DNA from: Hyphomicrobiales bacterium
GTDB lineage: Bacteria > Pseudomonadota > Alphaproteobacteria > Rhizobiales > Rhizobiaceae
Assembly (NCBI GenBank): GCA_900473685.1
Contig: UCNE01000018.1
Coordinates: 62,001 to 126,000 of the forward strand
Reading direction: 5' to 3'
DNA length: 64,000 nucleotides
Positions 1 to 7,236 of this stretch are shown in pieces. Both the position numbers and the translations under genes were made by a program. The notes under the pieces were generated by a model. That model was given only the letters and a program-made list of their open reading frames with translations, did not search any database and was not told where the DNA came from. Within the stretch, counting starts at the first letter, position 1. Every line of letters starts with the position of its first letter.

Positions 1-121
1 CGACCGATATGCCGGCCATGTAACACAGATAGGGCGGCACCAACGGCAGAACGCACGGCGAAAGAAAAGACAACGCGCCCGCCAGAACGGCGGTCCAGAT
101 GGAAATATCAGCGATGGACAC
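1..121 (-). CDS. ccdA: Cytochrome c biogenesis protein CcdA (5' end only)
   Basis: Reading leftward from a GTG at 121 gives about 40 residues of a polytopic membrane protein that runs off the window edge. The segment contains LSFLSPCVLPLVPPYL, the hallmark first-helix motif of CcdA/DsbD transmembrane domains, including the conserved cysteine between two prolines. CcdA carries reducing equivalents from cytoplasmic thioredoxin across the inner membrane for cytochrome c maturation. Family membership is clear from the motif. The start is less certain: GTG at 121 fits the short N-terminus usual for the family, but I see no strong Shine-Dalgarno sequence. The gene is divergent from the tRNA-Lys gene. 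Confidence 0.85.
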   Translation of the reverse strand, partial: MSIADISIWTAVLAGALSFLSPCVLPLVPPYLCYMAGISV

Positions 122-246
122 TCGGTCAAAACTCCAGCCAGCAACAAGCTCGCGCCGTCTTAGCGCCGAAGCCTGTGCCAAACCAATCACCTTTTGGCGA
201 TCTCCTTGGAAAACATCGTTTTTGCACTTTTGCCCGTTTTTTTGGG

Positions 247-275
247 TTGACCAAAAGAAGCGCGCTGTGCATATG
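247..275 (+). promoter_or_regulatory. Promoter of the tRNA-Lys gene
   Basis: TTGACC at 247-252 and CATATG at 270-275 are separated by exactly 17 bp and lie about 40 bp upstream of the mature tRNA-Lys 5' end, as expected for a housekeeping sigma-70 promoter driving a stable RNA. This is read from sequence only. Confidence 0.6.
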
Positions 276-313
276 TCCGCCCACTTCCGCCGGGTAGAAC
301 AGCCTGGTCCTGG

Positions 314-389
314 GAGAGCGTAGCTCAGCCGGTAGAGCAACTGACTTTTAATCAGTAGGTCCAGGGTTCGAATCCCTGCGCTCTCACCA
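314..389 (+). tRNA. tRNA-Lys (UUU)
   Basis: A complete cloverleaf can be drawn. The 7-bp acceptor stem GAGAGCG pairs with CGCTCTC. The D arm follows TA at positions 8-9. The anticodon loop CTTTTAA sits on a five-pair ACTGA/TCAGT stem and gives anticodon TTT. The T arm carries GGTTCGAATCC. The CCA end is encoded (387-389). It has its own upstream promoter and no neighbouring tRNA. Confidence 0.97.
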
Positions 390-840
390 CCCTATATTCA
401 TGAATTCAAAGCCTAAGCGTTGAAATGCCGGTAATGTGTTATCGCATTTACACGGGTTTACGGTCCGTGACCTGCTTTCGCGGCACTGCGATGACAACCT
501 GCCCACGCCCCTACCGGCGATCGCCGGAAACTTCGGTGCGTCATGACCTGGAAACTCTGTTGGTTTCACAAGGCAAACGGGGATTGCTCCTGCCGTAAAG
601 GTTATGCGCGTCAATGTCCGCCGCCGGAGTCTTCCGGGGACTGAATTCCCTTTTCGTCAAGCCGGTTCAAATAGGCTTGTGATCGCCGCTATTGTCCTCT
701 TGGACCGATGTTTCAATTTTGCCCCGGCAAAACTGCGAATCGAGGTTCGCCGGGTTGCACCTGCGCTGGACAATTGCACGCATTGCATGGATGCTGAGAC
801 CGTCTGGTGAAACTGACAGTTTGGAGCAAAGGGAATTGCC
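390..840. other. Intergenic stretch, no gene seen
   Basis: About 450 bp between tRNA-Lys and the glycine-zipper lipoprotein. The open frames here (604-810 plus, 384-614 minus) have no Shine-Dalgarno signal and no recognisable protein features. I found no tRNA-like fold and no T-run terminator. It may hold the promoter of the downstream lipoprotein gene, but no convincing -35/-10 pair stood out. Confidence 0.5.
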
Positions 841-1092
841 ATGAAGAAACTTGTCGCTGCGCTTGGAATTATTGTAGCCCTATCGTCCTGCACGGCGACG
901 GAGCGAGGAACCGCGATCGGTGCAGGCTCCGGTGCCATCATCGGCGGCGCTGTCAGCAACAGCTGGGGCGGCGCGGCTATCGGCGCTGTGGCGGGTGGCG
1001 TTGTGGGCAACCTCATTGGCCGTTCCCAGGAACGTCGTGGCTATTGCATCTATCGTGACCGCAATGGCCGGCGCTACGAGGCGCGCTGCTGA
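841..1092 (+). CDS. Small glycine-zipper outer-membrane-type lipoprotein
   Basis: This is an 83-residue protein with a short lysine-bearing N-terminus, a hydrophobic stretch and a lipobox-like LSSC near residue 18, so lipid attachment is expected. Residues about 25-62 are Gly/Ala-rich in a GxxxGxxxG pattern (GAGSGAIIGG, GAVAGGVVGN), the glycine-zipper 2TM motif of small surface-antigen and SmpA-like lipoproteins. The C-terminus is short, arginine-rich and contains YCIYRDRNGRRY. A GGAGCAAAGGG ribosome-binding site precedes the ATG. The function is unknown; proteins of this type are thought to sit in the envelope. Confidence 0.8.
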   Translation: MKKLVAALGIIVALSSCTATERGTAIGAGSGAIIGGAVSNSWGGAAIGAVAGGVVGNLIGRSQERRGYCIYRDRNGRRYEARC

Positions 1093-1105
1093 TAGAGACG
1101 GCCTT

Positions 1106-1141
1106 TTTCTTGAGGCTGGCCGCTTTCTTGAGGCTGGCCGC
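1106..1141 (+). repeat. 18-bp perfect tandem duplication
   Basis: The unit TTTCTTGAGGCTGGCCGC occurs twice back to back (1106-1123 and 1124-1141), just after the stop of the glycine-zipper lipoprotein. It is probably a slippage duplication and codes for nothing recognisable. Confidence 0.9.
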
Positions 1142-1143
1142 GA

Positions 1144-1166
1144 GCGGCGCCCTGCAGGGGCGCCGC
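1144..1166 (+). terminator. GC-rich hairpin, terminator-like
   Basis: A perfect 9-bp stem (GCGGCGCCC paired with GGGCGCCGC, loop TGCAG) lies about 50 bp past the lipoprotein stop. It has no T-run, so it could be a Rho-dependent end, a 3' stabilising hairpin, or chance in GC-rich DNA. The rest of 1167-1328 shows nothing I can name. Confidence 0.4.
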
Positions 1167-1328
1167 CTATTGCTTGGATATTCGTATAACACGGACAAGG
1201 CCTGGATCAGTGCGCGTCCGCGGGTGAAAGAAATCCTGTGTTTGGCTCACCGGTGATTTTCGGCGAGAATCCGGTTGGTACGAGCCTCGATCGCTCCCGG
1301 TCCGATTTGGCGCGCGCTCATCACCCTT

Positions 1329-1366
1329 TGAAAGCAAAACAGCGTCACCGTTGAGGCGACGCTGTT
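1329..1366 (-). terminator. Rho-independent terminator of the minus-strand lipoprotein gene
   Basis: On the minus strand a 9-bp stem (AACAGCGTC/GACGCTGTT, loop about 11 nt) is followed by a TTTTGCTTT tract. It lies about 50 bp downstream of the stop codon at 1418. Confidence 0.65.
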
Positions 1367-1417
1367 CATATTTCGATAGGAATCGCGACGGAACAGGTCC
1401 TGGCCGTCTTGCGCCTG

Positions 1418-1759
1418 TCAGCCGCGGCGGTAGTAGCCTGGGCGTTCCGGGTTGTATTCCGGAACCTCGCAGCGCGGATCATTGCGGCAGTCGCGATCAC
1501 GATCCCTTGGCCGGTCCCTGTCGCGCCGGTCGGCGCTGCGGTCCTCGTCGTTCCAGTCATTCCGGCCGGATTCGCGCCTTCCCGAATAATCGTTTCCGTC
1601 GCGCCAGCGCTCATTGCGGTCATAGCGATTATAGCGCTCGGAGTAATCGCGCGGCGGCGAATTGTAACCGCCATCGTCATAGGAAACGCTTTCGCTGACA
1701 CAGCCAGCAAGCGTCAGGCTTGAAAGGCCGATGGCGGCGGCCAGAATCATGTTTTTCAT
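1418..1759 (-). CDS. Small Arg/Asp-rich lipoprotein
   Basis: A 113-residue protein starting at the ATG at 1759, chosen over an in-frame upstream codon at 1777 because GGAGAG lies at proper spacing before it. A classic signal peptide II runs over residues 1-19 and ends in LAGC, so the mature protein should be a lipoprotein. The remainder is low-complexity and strongly charged, with many RD/DR repeats, tyrosines (YNRYDRNERW) and a short C-terminal segment with two cysteines (CRNDPRC) ending in RRG. I do not recognise a domain. A hairpin terminator follows. Confidence 0.75.
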   Translation of the reverse strand: MKNMILAAAIGLSSLTLAGCVSESVSYDDGGYNSPPRDYSERYNRYDRNERWRDGNDYSGRRESGRNDWNDEDRSADRRDRDRPRDRDRDCRNDPRCEVPEYNPERPGYYRRG

Positions 1760-1932
1760 TGTCGTTGCTCTCTCCATTCATACGAGAGATATGGCTGTCG
1801 CGTTGCGGCGGCAAGAGGCAATGCTGCCCGCTGCCTTTCCGCGTGCAAAATCCCCCAAAATTGGCGCCGGCGCCTGAAGTGCCGGCAAATGCAGTGACGA
1901 TGGCCCTCGCCGCACCCATCCGATGACCGTCT

Positions 1933-2901
1933 TCAGTACCGGCCTTGGCGCAGCTTCATGGGGCTGCCGCCATATTGGCGTTTGAAGGCGCGCGAAAAGG
2001 ATGACAGGCTGTCGAAACCGCACCGCAGAGCCACCTCGCGGATGCTCAATTGCGTATCGCCGACCAGCCGCTGGGCCATCTGCAGCCGCAGCCGCAGATA
2101 ATAGCTTGCGGGGCTAATGCCCAGCGCCCTGGCAAACCGCATTTCCAGCTTGCGCTGCGACTGTCCGGCCCGCAGCGCAAGGGCAGCCATCGACAAGGGC
2201 CTGTCCAGTGTCCGCTCCATCAGGCGGATCGCCCGGGCCAGATCCGGATCGAGCGCTTCCATGCGGCCAAGCGACACCAGCGGCTGCGCATCCGTCGCCG
2301 CATGTGTCTCGTCGTAGACAAAGATGCTGGCGACATCGAGCGCCACCGATGAGCCGAACCGTTGCCGGATCATGTGCAGCATCATGTCGAAGGTCGGCGA
2401 TGCGCCGCCGGAGGTCCAGAACTTTCCATCGGTCACGAACCGGTCGGCCTTGACGGACACATCCGGGAAAGCCAGGGCAAAGTCCTCCAGCTCTTCCCAA
2501 TGCGCCGTGGCAGCCCGCCCGTTGACGAGACCGCAGCGCGCGAGCAGCCAGCAGCCGGATTCGATGCCGGCGACGACGGAAAAATTCCGGGCGCCCGCCT
2601 GCAGGCTGGCAATGAACGGTTTTGGCGCATGACGGTCCAGGTTGAAACCACCGATGATCAACAGGCAGTCGCCCTGTGCCCGCACGGAAAACGCCCCATC
2701 GACGGCAATCACCACACCGCAGGTCAAGAGAACCGGCGCGCCATCCGGCGACAGGATTTTCCAGTCGAACAGCGTTTTGCCGGCCACCCGGTTGGCAGCA
2801 CGCATCGGGTCCAGCACCGAAGCCAGCGACATGATCGATGATTCCGGCAGGACGACGACGACGACCTTCACATCACGATCGGAATTCTTGAGCGACGACA
2901 T
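1933..2901 (-). CDS. GlxA-family AraC-type transcriptional regulator (amidase-like domain plus HTH)
   Basis: This 322-residue protein has the GlxA architecture. Residues about 10-175 form a DJ-1/PfpI class I glutamine-amidotransferase-like domain (VVVVVLPESSIMSLAS, then IESGCWLLARCGL with a nucleophile-elbow cysteine). Residues about 225-320 form a double helix-turn-helix AraC domain (LSIREVALRCGFDSLSSFSRAFKRQYG). Relatives with this layout (GbdR, CdhR, ArgR of Pseudomonas) activate catabolism of betaine, carnitine or arginine. The inducer cannot be read here because no catabolic operon is adjacent. I take the ATG at 2901; an in-frame TTG lies 6 bp upstream. Two direct repeats sit just upstream. 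Confidence 0.88.
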   Translation of the reverse strand: MSSLKNSDRDVKVVVVVLPESSIMSLASVLDPMRAANRVAGKTLFDWKILSPDGAPVLLTCGVVIAVDGAFSVRAQGDCLLIIGGFNLDRHAPKPFIASLQAGARNFSVVAGIESGCWLLARCGLVNGRAATAHWEELEDFALAFPDVSVKADRFVTDGKFWTSGGASPTFDMMLHMIRQRFGSSVALDVASIFVYDETHAATDAQPLVSLGRMEALDPDLARAIRLMERTLDRPLSMAALALRAGQSQRKLEMRFARALGISPASYYLRLRLQMAQRLVGDTQLSIREVALRCGFDSLSSFSRAFKRQYGGSPMKLRQGRY

Positions 2902-2908
2902 CCGCAAA

Positions 2909-2938
2909 ATGTCAAATTTTCTGCGTCTTATGTCAAAT
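2909..2938 (-). promoter_or_regulatory. Two direct repeats ATTTGACAT, 21 bp apart, upstream of the GlxA-type regulator
   Basis: On the minus strand ATTTGACAT occurs at 2938-2930 and again at 2917-2909, exactly two helical turns apart and ending 8 bp before the regulator's ATG. Tandem half-sites of this spacing are typical of AraC-type operators, which would suggest autoregulation. Each copy also contains a perfect TTGACA -35 hexamer, so one may serve as a promoter element instead. Confidence 0.5.
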
Positions 2939-3036
2939 GGATTGGCATCACTCGGGCATGATGCTGCTGTAAGACCTCCCGTCCGCAGCGTTTTTGCCTA
3001 CGGATGCCTGGAAATTCCCCCTACCGACTTTACCGG

Positions 3037-3076
3037 ACGGGTCGAATGGCAGAGATGCCTTCGGCCCGTTTTTTTT
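3037..3076 (+). terminator. Strong Rho-independent terminator with no upstream gene
   Basis: The stem ACGGGTCGAA/TTCGGCCCGT (10 bp, one G-U) continues through GGCA/TGCC, with one bulged T, to a GAGA tetraloop, and is followed by eight T residues (3069-3076). Orientation is plus. No plus-strand coding gene ends here: both flanking genes (1933-2901 and 3089-3613) are on the minus strand, and the T-run lies on the wrong side to serve the MgtC-like gene. It therefore probably ends an unannotated short RNA from the 2940-3036 interval. Confidence 0.7.
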
Positions 3077-3088
3077 GCCCGCATGCCT

Positions 3089-3613
3089 TCACAAACCCGG
3101 ACGCTCCTGCGCCGCATCCGCACGTTCCGGAGCGCGCAACTTGGGCTTGACTGCGGCCTGTAGCTTGCCGATGGCAAAAAGCACCGTCAGTCCGGCGGTC
3201 AGCGCAAAGGCGGCAATCAACCAGTGGCCGAAGCCGAGAGCCAGGCCAATCGCACCGGCAAGCCACATACCGGCTCCCGTCGTCAGCCCGCGGACTTCTC
3301 CGCGCGACAGAACGATCGTGCCTGCGGCAAGGAAAGCCACCCCTGCGGTCACGGCCTCGACCACCCGCAGCGGATCGATACGCACCTGTTCGTCGGAGAG
3401 ACCCGGCATATGCACGCTCTCGATCGAGATGATCGCAAAAACGGCGGCGGCCAGGCTGATGAGAATATGCGTTCGCAGCCCTGCTGCCTTGTCCTGCGCC
3501 TCGCGCTCGAAGCCGATCAGACCGCCAAAGAAGATCGCCCCGCAGAAACGGGCGACGATGACCGGGTAGGGAATTTGCGTAGCGGGAAACATGTCTGCAA
3601 AAATCTGATCCAT
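3089..3613 (-). CDS. MgtC/SapB family inner-membrane protein
   Basis: A 174-residue membrane protein with four or five hydrophobic segments and the MgtC/SapB signature: GGLIGFEREAQDKAAGLRTH after the first helix, then AGVAFLAAGTIV and VRGLTTGAGMWLAGAIGLALG. The family includes MgtC, linked to growth in low magnesium and in host cells; the biochemical role of most members is unknown. The reading frame is open upstream to 3682. I chose the ATG at 3613 (MDQIF) because the family starts close to the first helix, but no clear Shine-Dalgarno sequence decides it. Confidence 0.85.
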   Translation of the reverse strand: MDQIFADMFPATQIPYPVIVARFCGAIFFGGLIGFEREAQDKAAGLRTHILISLAAAVFAIISIESVHMPGLSDEQVRIDPLRVVEAVTAGVAFLAAGTIVLSRGEVRGLTTGAGMWLAGAIGLALGFGHWLIAAFALTAGLTVLFAIGKLQAAVKPKLRAPERADAAQERPGL

Positions 3614-3778
3614 GCGGCCTGAACGCGCGGCGCAAAACATGGTTCCGGGGGATTTTCGCTGGGATTTCGCATCGCGCAGCAACGCATCATCCCGATGCTT
3701 AGGTCGATAAGAACAGGTGGAAGGGAACGAAACCGCACAACCGCGCGTTCCTGCACCGGTTCAACGGAGAACATTCAC

Positions 3779-3856
3779 ATGCTGCGCGCCGGTCTTTTAT
3801 GGTTCATGGGGGTTCCCCTCGTCGTCGTCATCCTGATCTGGATGCTGTATTTCTAG
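3779..3856 (+). CDS. Tiny single-span membrane protein (25 aa)
   Basis: A 25-codon frame opens with ATG at 3779 behind a good ribosome-binding site (CGGAGAACATTCAC) and encodes an almost wholly hydrophobic peptide beginning MLRAGLLWFMG and ending LIWMLYF. One transmembrane helix with a positively charged N-terminus is expected. The stop is followed after 14 nt by the start of a second small membrane protein, so the two look co-translated. I do not recognise a family; coding status rests on the ribosome-binding site, the hydrophobicity and the pairing. Confidence 0.6.
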   Translation: MLRAGLLWFMGVPLVVVILIWMLYF

Positions 3857-3870
3857 GGCCGGGGGCGACG

Positions 3871-4014
3871 ATGACCATTCCACCTGTTCAAACACCCATC
3901 CCGGCACGCCGGGACATCTCGGATTACCGCAATTTCATGGTGCGGGAACTTTTGATCTGGCTCGTCGGCGTCCCCGTGCCGATTGCTGCCGTCATCGGCT
4001 TCTTTGTTCTCTAG
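3871..4014 (+). CDS. Small single-span membrane protein (47 aa)
   Basis: Starts at the ATG at 3871 behind GGGGGCG, 14 nt after the preceding tiny gene. The 47-residue product has a polar N-terminus (MTIPPVQTPIPARRDISDY), then RNFMVRELLIWLVG and a hydrophobic C-terminal helix ending in IGFFVL. It is probably a one-TM protein with a cytoplasmic N-terminus. Both proteins contain a LIW segment and a PV/PL turn within the helix, suggesting partners or paralogues. The function is unknown. Confidence 0.65.
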   Translation: MTIPPVQTPIPARRDISDYRNFMVRELLIWLVGVPVPIAAVIGFFVL

Positions 4015-4115
4015 CGCTTTGGTTTTGCGCGTTGCTTCGCTGCCTTGGCAGCGATGCCAGCGGCTTGACCCGAGATCAGCCTTCGATCATCCTTGCTGTC
4101 AAAAGGACGCTGATC

Positions 4116-4421
4116 ATGATCACAGGCTCACAATGCCGTGCCGCACGCGCGCTTGCCGAAATCTCGCGCCAACTCCTGGCAACGCTGTCCGGCATCGACG
4201 AAGACACGATTGCCCGGTTTGAAAGAAAACTGGAAACCCCGGCGCAAGAGGTTATTTCGACCCTTCAAGCAAGCTTGGAAGCAGCAGGCGCGCTGTTCCT
4301 CGATGAAGGCGAACGGGGATTGGGCGTCCAGCTCAAGTTTACCCGCTCAGAAGCACGCCGTCTTTCCGTTCTCGAAAGCGAAGGCGGCCTCGTCGCCAAT
4401 GACGAAGTCCCGGGTGTCTGA
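4116..4421 (+). CDS. XRE-like helix-turn-helix regulator
   Basis: A 101-residue protein from the ATG at 4116, preceded by AAAGGACG at good spacing. Residues about 5-60 (MITGSQCRAARALAEISRQ, then LSGIDEDTIARFERK) match the N-terminal XRE/Cro-type helix-turn-helix seen in many short rhizobial regulators that begin MITGAQCRAARAL. The C-terminal part, with GALFLDEGERGLGVQLK, is the usual tail that follows this domain. The frame is open upstream to 4032 but without a ribosome-binding site. The target genes are unknown. Confidence 0.8.
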   Translation: MITGSQCRAARALAEISRQLLATLSGIDEDTIARFERKLETPAQEVISTLQASLEAAGALFLDEGERGLGVQLKFTRSEARRLSVLESEGGLVANDEVPGV

Positions 4422-4443
4422 GTATTCTTATATTTGAAAGAGT

Positions 4444-4520
<77 letters not shown>

Positions 4521-4560
4521 GCTTTGAGGAGGTTTCCCTCCTGAACCGGCAAATCCTGGT

Positions 4561-4866
4561 TCAATGTGTCCAGGGCTGCGAACGGCTGAACCGGAAGTTG
4601 TCGCTATAGGACACGCTCTTGCGGGTCGGTTCCTTCGGCGCGATGACACGGTATTCGATGCCGTTGCGCTCGGCATAGGCGACGGCCTGCTCGGCTGTCT
4701 CGAACGTCAGCTTGACCTGCTGGCGGGTATCGGCAGAGCTGGTGTAGCCCATGATCGGGTCGATGGTGCGCGGCGTTTCCTGATCGAACTCGAGAACCCA
4801 CAAATTCGTCTTGGCCTTGCCAGACTGCATGGCGGTTTTTGCAGGTCGATAGATTTTCGCGGACAT
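4561..4866 (-). CDS. NDUFS4-like NADH dehydrogenase (complex I) accessory subunit
   Basis: A 101-residue protein from the ATG at 4866, with GGAG upstream. The N-terminus ARIYRPAK-type motif (here AKIYRPAKTAMQSGKAKTN) followed by WVLEF and the central DPIMGYTSSADTRQQV are characteristic of the ETC complex I subunit conserved region, the bacterial counterpart of the mitochondrial NDUFS4 (18 kDa) subunit. In alphaproteobacteria this protein is a supernumerary subunit on the peripheral arm of complex I. It stands alone here, away from the nuo operon, as is usual. The frame is open nine codons upstream, without support. Confidence 0.9.
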   Translation of the reverse strand: MSAKIYRPAKTAMQSGKAKTNLWVLEFDQETPRTIDPIMGYTSSADTRQQVKLTFETAEQAVAYAERNGIEYRVIAPKEPTRKSVSYSDNFRFSRSQPWTH

Positions 4867-5089
4867 GTCTTGAGCGGCTCCACCATGATTCAATGCTGCC
4901 GGCGCTGCCGGTCACTGCGCATTGCCATAGCGCAGAACGGATTAAAACGAAATGACCTTGCAGCGATATATCCGCCGATTTTGCTGCATGAGCCGCCTGC
5001 CTGCAAAAAGCACTGGTTATTCGGCAGCACAAAACCCCGAAGAGGCAAGAGCCTCATTCGCGGCAGATGCAATAAAATGGGAAAATCGA

Positions 5090-5166
<77 letters not shown>

Positions 5167-5184
5167 TGACCCGTCGATGGCGGG

Positions 5185-5213
5185 GAGATACACGCTTCCC
5201 CCTGCCCCTGCAA
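5185..5213 (-). promoter_or_regulatory. Promoter of the tRNA-Pro gene
   Basis: On the minus strand TTGCAG (5213-5208) and TATCTC (5190-5185) are separated by exactly 17 bp and end 18 bp before the tRNA-Pro 5' end. The -35 hexamer is the same as at the second tRNA-Glu promoter in this window. Confidence 0.55.
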
Positions 5214-5262
5214 CACCTAAATTGAACAATTCCACAGAGATGCCAAAGGATTGCCCGGATGG

Positions 5263-5748
5263 TCAGGGCTGCGCACTGGAGATGCGGCGGGTATCGACGA
5301 TATCGCCAGTCGCAATACCCAGACGATTGACGGTGCCTGCGTTCAATTCGAGAACGAAGGCGACCGGAACGCGCGAATCGATGATGGATTCCGACAACGG
5401 AACGGCGTTCTCCCGAATCGTCTCTATCCTGCCATCCTTGGCGATGAACAGCATGTCGAGCGGAAGATAGGTATTCTTCATCCACATCATCACCTGGCGC
5501 GTCACACCGAAATCAAACATCATGCCATGATCGCGCGCCATATGACGGCGGTTCATCAAGCCCTGTGACCGCTGGTCGCTATCGACCGCCAGCTCGACGG
5601 TAAATTTATGCACCTTGCCGCCGGTGGCGATGATCTGCAGGGGTGCCGTCTCAAAGGTAACGTCGGCGGCGGGGGCCACGGCCGGGACAAGCCACAAAAA
5701 AAGCGCCACGAGGGCGCTTCCGGCGAGGCGCAGACAAGACGCGCGCAT
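5263..5748 (-). CDS. DUF192 domain exported protein
   Basis: A 161-residue protein with a signal peptide (residues about 1-27, ending in APAAD) followed by a DUF192 domain: ELAVDSDQRSQGLMNRR, MMFDFGVTRQVMMWMKNT, LPLDMLFIAKDG and AVPLSE, the regular motif series of the family. It should be periplasmic; the biochemical role of DUF192 proteins is not established. Its ATG at 5748 shares one base with the TGA of the upstream cold-shock gene (TGATG), so translational coupling is likely. The frame is open upstream, but only inside that gene. Confidence 0.88.
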   Translation of the reverse strand: MRASCLRLAGSALVALFLWLVPAVAPAADVTFETAPLQIIATGGKVHKFTVELAVDSDQRSQGLMNRRHMARDHGMMFDFGVTRQVMMWMKNTYLPLDMLFIAKDGRIETIRENAVPLSESIIDSRVPVAFVLELNAGTVNRLGIATGDIVDTRRISSAQP

Positions 5749-6326
5749 CAGTGTGCCCGGCCCACGGGAGCCGGTATGTCGGGATGAATCTCGGCAGCCA
5801 TCAGCCCCTTGTCCCCATCGCCGAAGCGCACCAGAACGGTCTGGCCTGGGCGCAGCTCGGTAAGTCCGAACCGACGCAGGGTTTCCATATGGATGAAAAT
5901 GTCCTCGGTACCGTCGCCGCGCGTCAGGAAGCCGAACCCCTTGGTGCGGTTGAACCACTTGACCAGGCACCGCTCCAGTCCGCTGGTCGGCGTCACCTGA
6001 ACGTGGGTCTTGACCGGCGGCAGCTGCGACGGATGGATTGCCGTCGACTGGTCCATGGAAAGAATACGGAAGGCCTGATAGCCGCGATCGCGCCGTTGAA
6101 TGAGCGCAACCACGCGGGCGCCTTCAAGCACGGTCTGGTAGCCGTCGCGGCGCAGGCACGTGACATGAACGAGAACATCCTGCATGCCATTGTCGGGAAT
6201 AATGAAGCCGAAGCCCTTGGCAACGTCGAACCACTTGATGACGCCGGTAATTTCGACCAGATCAAGAGCATCATTGGCAAAATCGTCATCCAGCGTGACG
6301 CCCTTTGCTGAAATTCTGTCCGCCAT
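5748..6326 (-). CDS. Protein with two cold-shock domains
   Basis: The 192-residue protein carries two CSD/OB folds. The first (about residues 25-95) has GVIKWFDVAKGFGFI and VLVHVTCLRRDG. The second (about 120-185) has CLVKWFNRTKGFGFL and IFIHMETLRRFG. These are the RNP1/RNP2 nucleic-acid-binding strands, although the first domain has V-L-V-H in place of the usual D-V-F-V-H. The tandem-CSD arrangement is common in rhizobia. The role is RNA/ssDNA binding, probably as an RNA chaperone; regulation cannot be read. It overlaps the DUF192 gene by one base. Confidence 0.92.
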   Translation of the reverse strand: MADRISAKGVTLDDDFANDALDLVEITGVIKWFDVAKGFGFIIPDNGMQDVLVHVTCLRRDGYQTVLEGARVVALIQRRDRGYQAFRILSMDQSTAIHPSQLPPVKTHVQVTPTSGLERCLVKWFNRTKGFGFLTRGDGTEDIFIHMETLRRFGLTELRPGQTVLVRFGDGDKGLMAAEIHPDIPAPVGRAH

Positions 6327-6522
6327 TGCCTATCCAGCCCCTCGATTACGCGTCACATCATTACGGTTAACTGATTCTTGACGATCAGAATAACATCGTC
6401 CCGCCGCACATGTGCAAGCCCCCGGATGAAATTTGCCGTCGAAGCACATTAACCTCCGAGCCTTGCCTCTGGCTGGTTGTCGGCTCAATATACTCCATCT
6501 TCCGCAAAACAAGGACATACCA

Positions 6523-6963
6523 ATGCGTTATCTGCACACGATGGTTCGCGTCAAAGATCTGGACGCCTCGCTTCACTTCTGGGTCAAGCTGTTTGGCCTT
6601 GTGGAAATCCGCCGTTACGAGAATGAAAAAGGCCGCTTCACCCTGATTTTCCTCGCGGCTCCCGGCGATCTCGATCATGCCAAGACACAATTGTCGCCCT
6701 GCCTGGAGCTGACCTACAACTGGGACACCGAGGATTATACCGGCGGCCGCAATTTCGGTCATCTCGCCTATGAAGTCGACGACATCTATGCGACCTGCCA
6801 GCATCTGATGGACAGCGGCGTCATCATCAACCGGCCGCCGCGCGACGGTCACATGGCCTTCGTCCGCTCCCCGGACGGCATCTCCATCGAGATCCTGCAG
6901 AAAGGCGAAAACCTCGCGTCACAGGAACCGTGGGCCTCGATGGGCAATACCGGCGCCTGGTAA
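6523..6963 (+). CDS. gloA: Lactoylglutathione lyase (glyoxalase I)
   Basis: A 146-residue VOC-fold protein. Its start at 6523 follows AAGGACAT. All four metal-ligand positions of glyoxalase I are present: His5 (YLHTM), Glu in CLELTYNW, His in FGHLAYEV and Glu near the C-terminus in SIEILQ. The length matches bacterial GloA, with a short extra C-terminal tail. The enzyme isomerises the methylglyoxal-glutathione hemithioacetal to S-lactoylglutathione in the cytoplasm. It is a single gene, divergent from the cold-shock gene. Confidence 0.92.
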   Translation: MRYLHTMVRVKDLDASLHFWVKLFGLVEIRRYENEKGRFTLIFLAAPGDLDHAKTQLSPCLELTYNWDTEDYTGGRNFGHLAYEVDDIYATCQHLMDSGVIINRPPRDGHMAFVRSPDGISIEILQKGENLASQEPWASMGNTGAW

Positions 6964-7236
6964 GCTCCGCACAATGCCGCCGGGCGATACCTGACGCAAC
7001 ATTCCGGCACCGGTGGTGTCTGGGCTCCATGTATCGCCTGCGTCAGCGCAGGTTTACAAAGAACGGTCCGTTCACTATTGTTTGAACGAAACGTTAACGG
7101 GATCAGGACGCATGCCGCGTCAGGCTGGCGAGCCCCTTTTCCCGGTTGAACCGGTCAAACCGCAATGGAGGCGGCGTGGCGATCCTTGAACAAGGACCAT
7201 GCTGATCGTGCGGTTTGTGACGTCTGATGAAAGGCC

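Noticed and set aside
231..243. T7 run near 237-243 as a terminator
   Set aside because: No stable stem precedes it. It lies just upstream of the tRNA-Lys promoter and is more likely part of its AT-rich upstream element.
604..810. 68-codon plus-strand frame upstream of the glycine-zipper lipoprotein
   Set aside because: No ribosome-binding site and composition unlike a protein; treated as non-coding.
2050..2841. Several plus-strand open frames opposite the GlxA regulator
   Set aside because: They are long only because the GC-rich coding strand leaves few stops on the opposite strand. They have no ribosome-binding site or family motif, and the minus-strand protein is clearly real.
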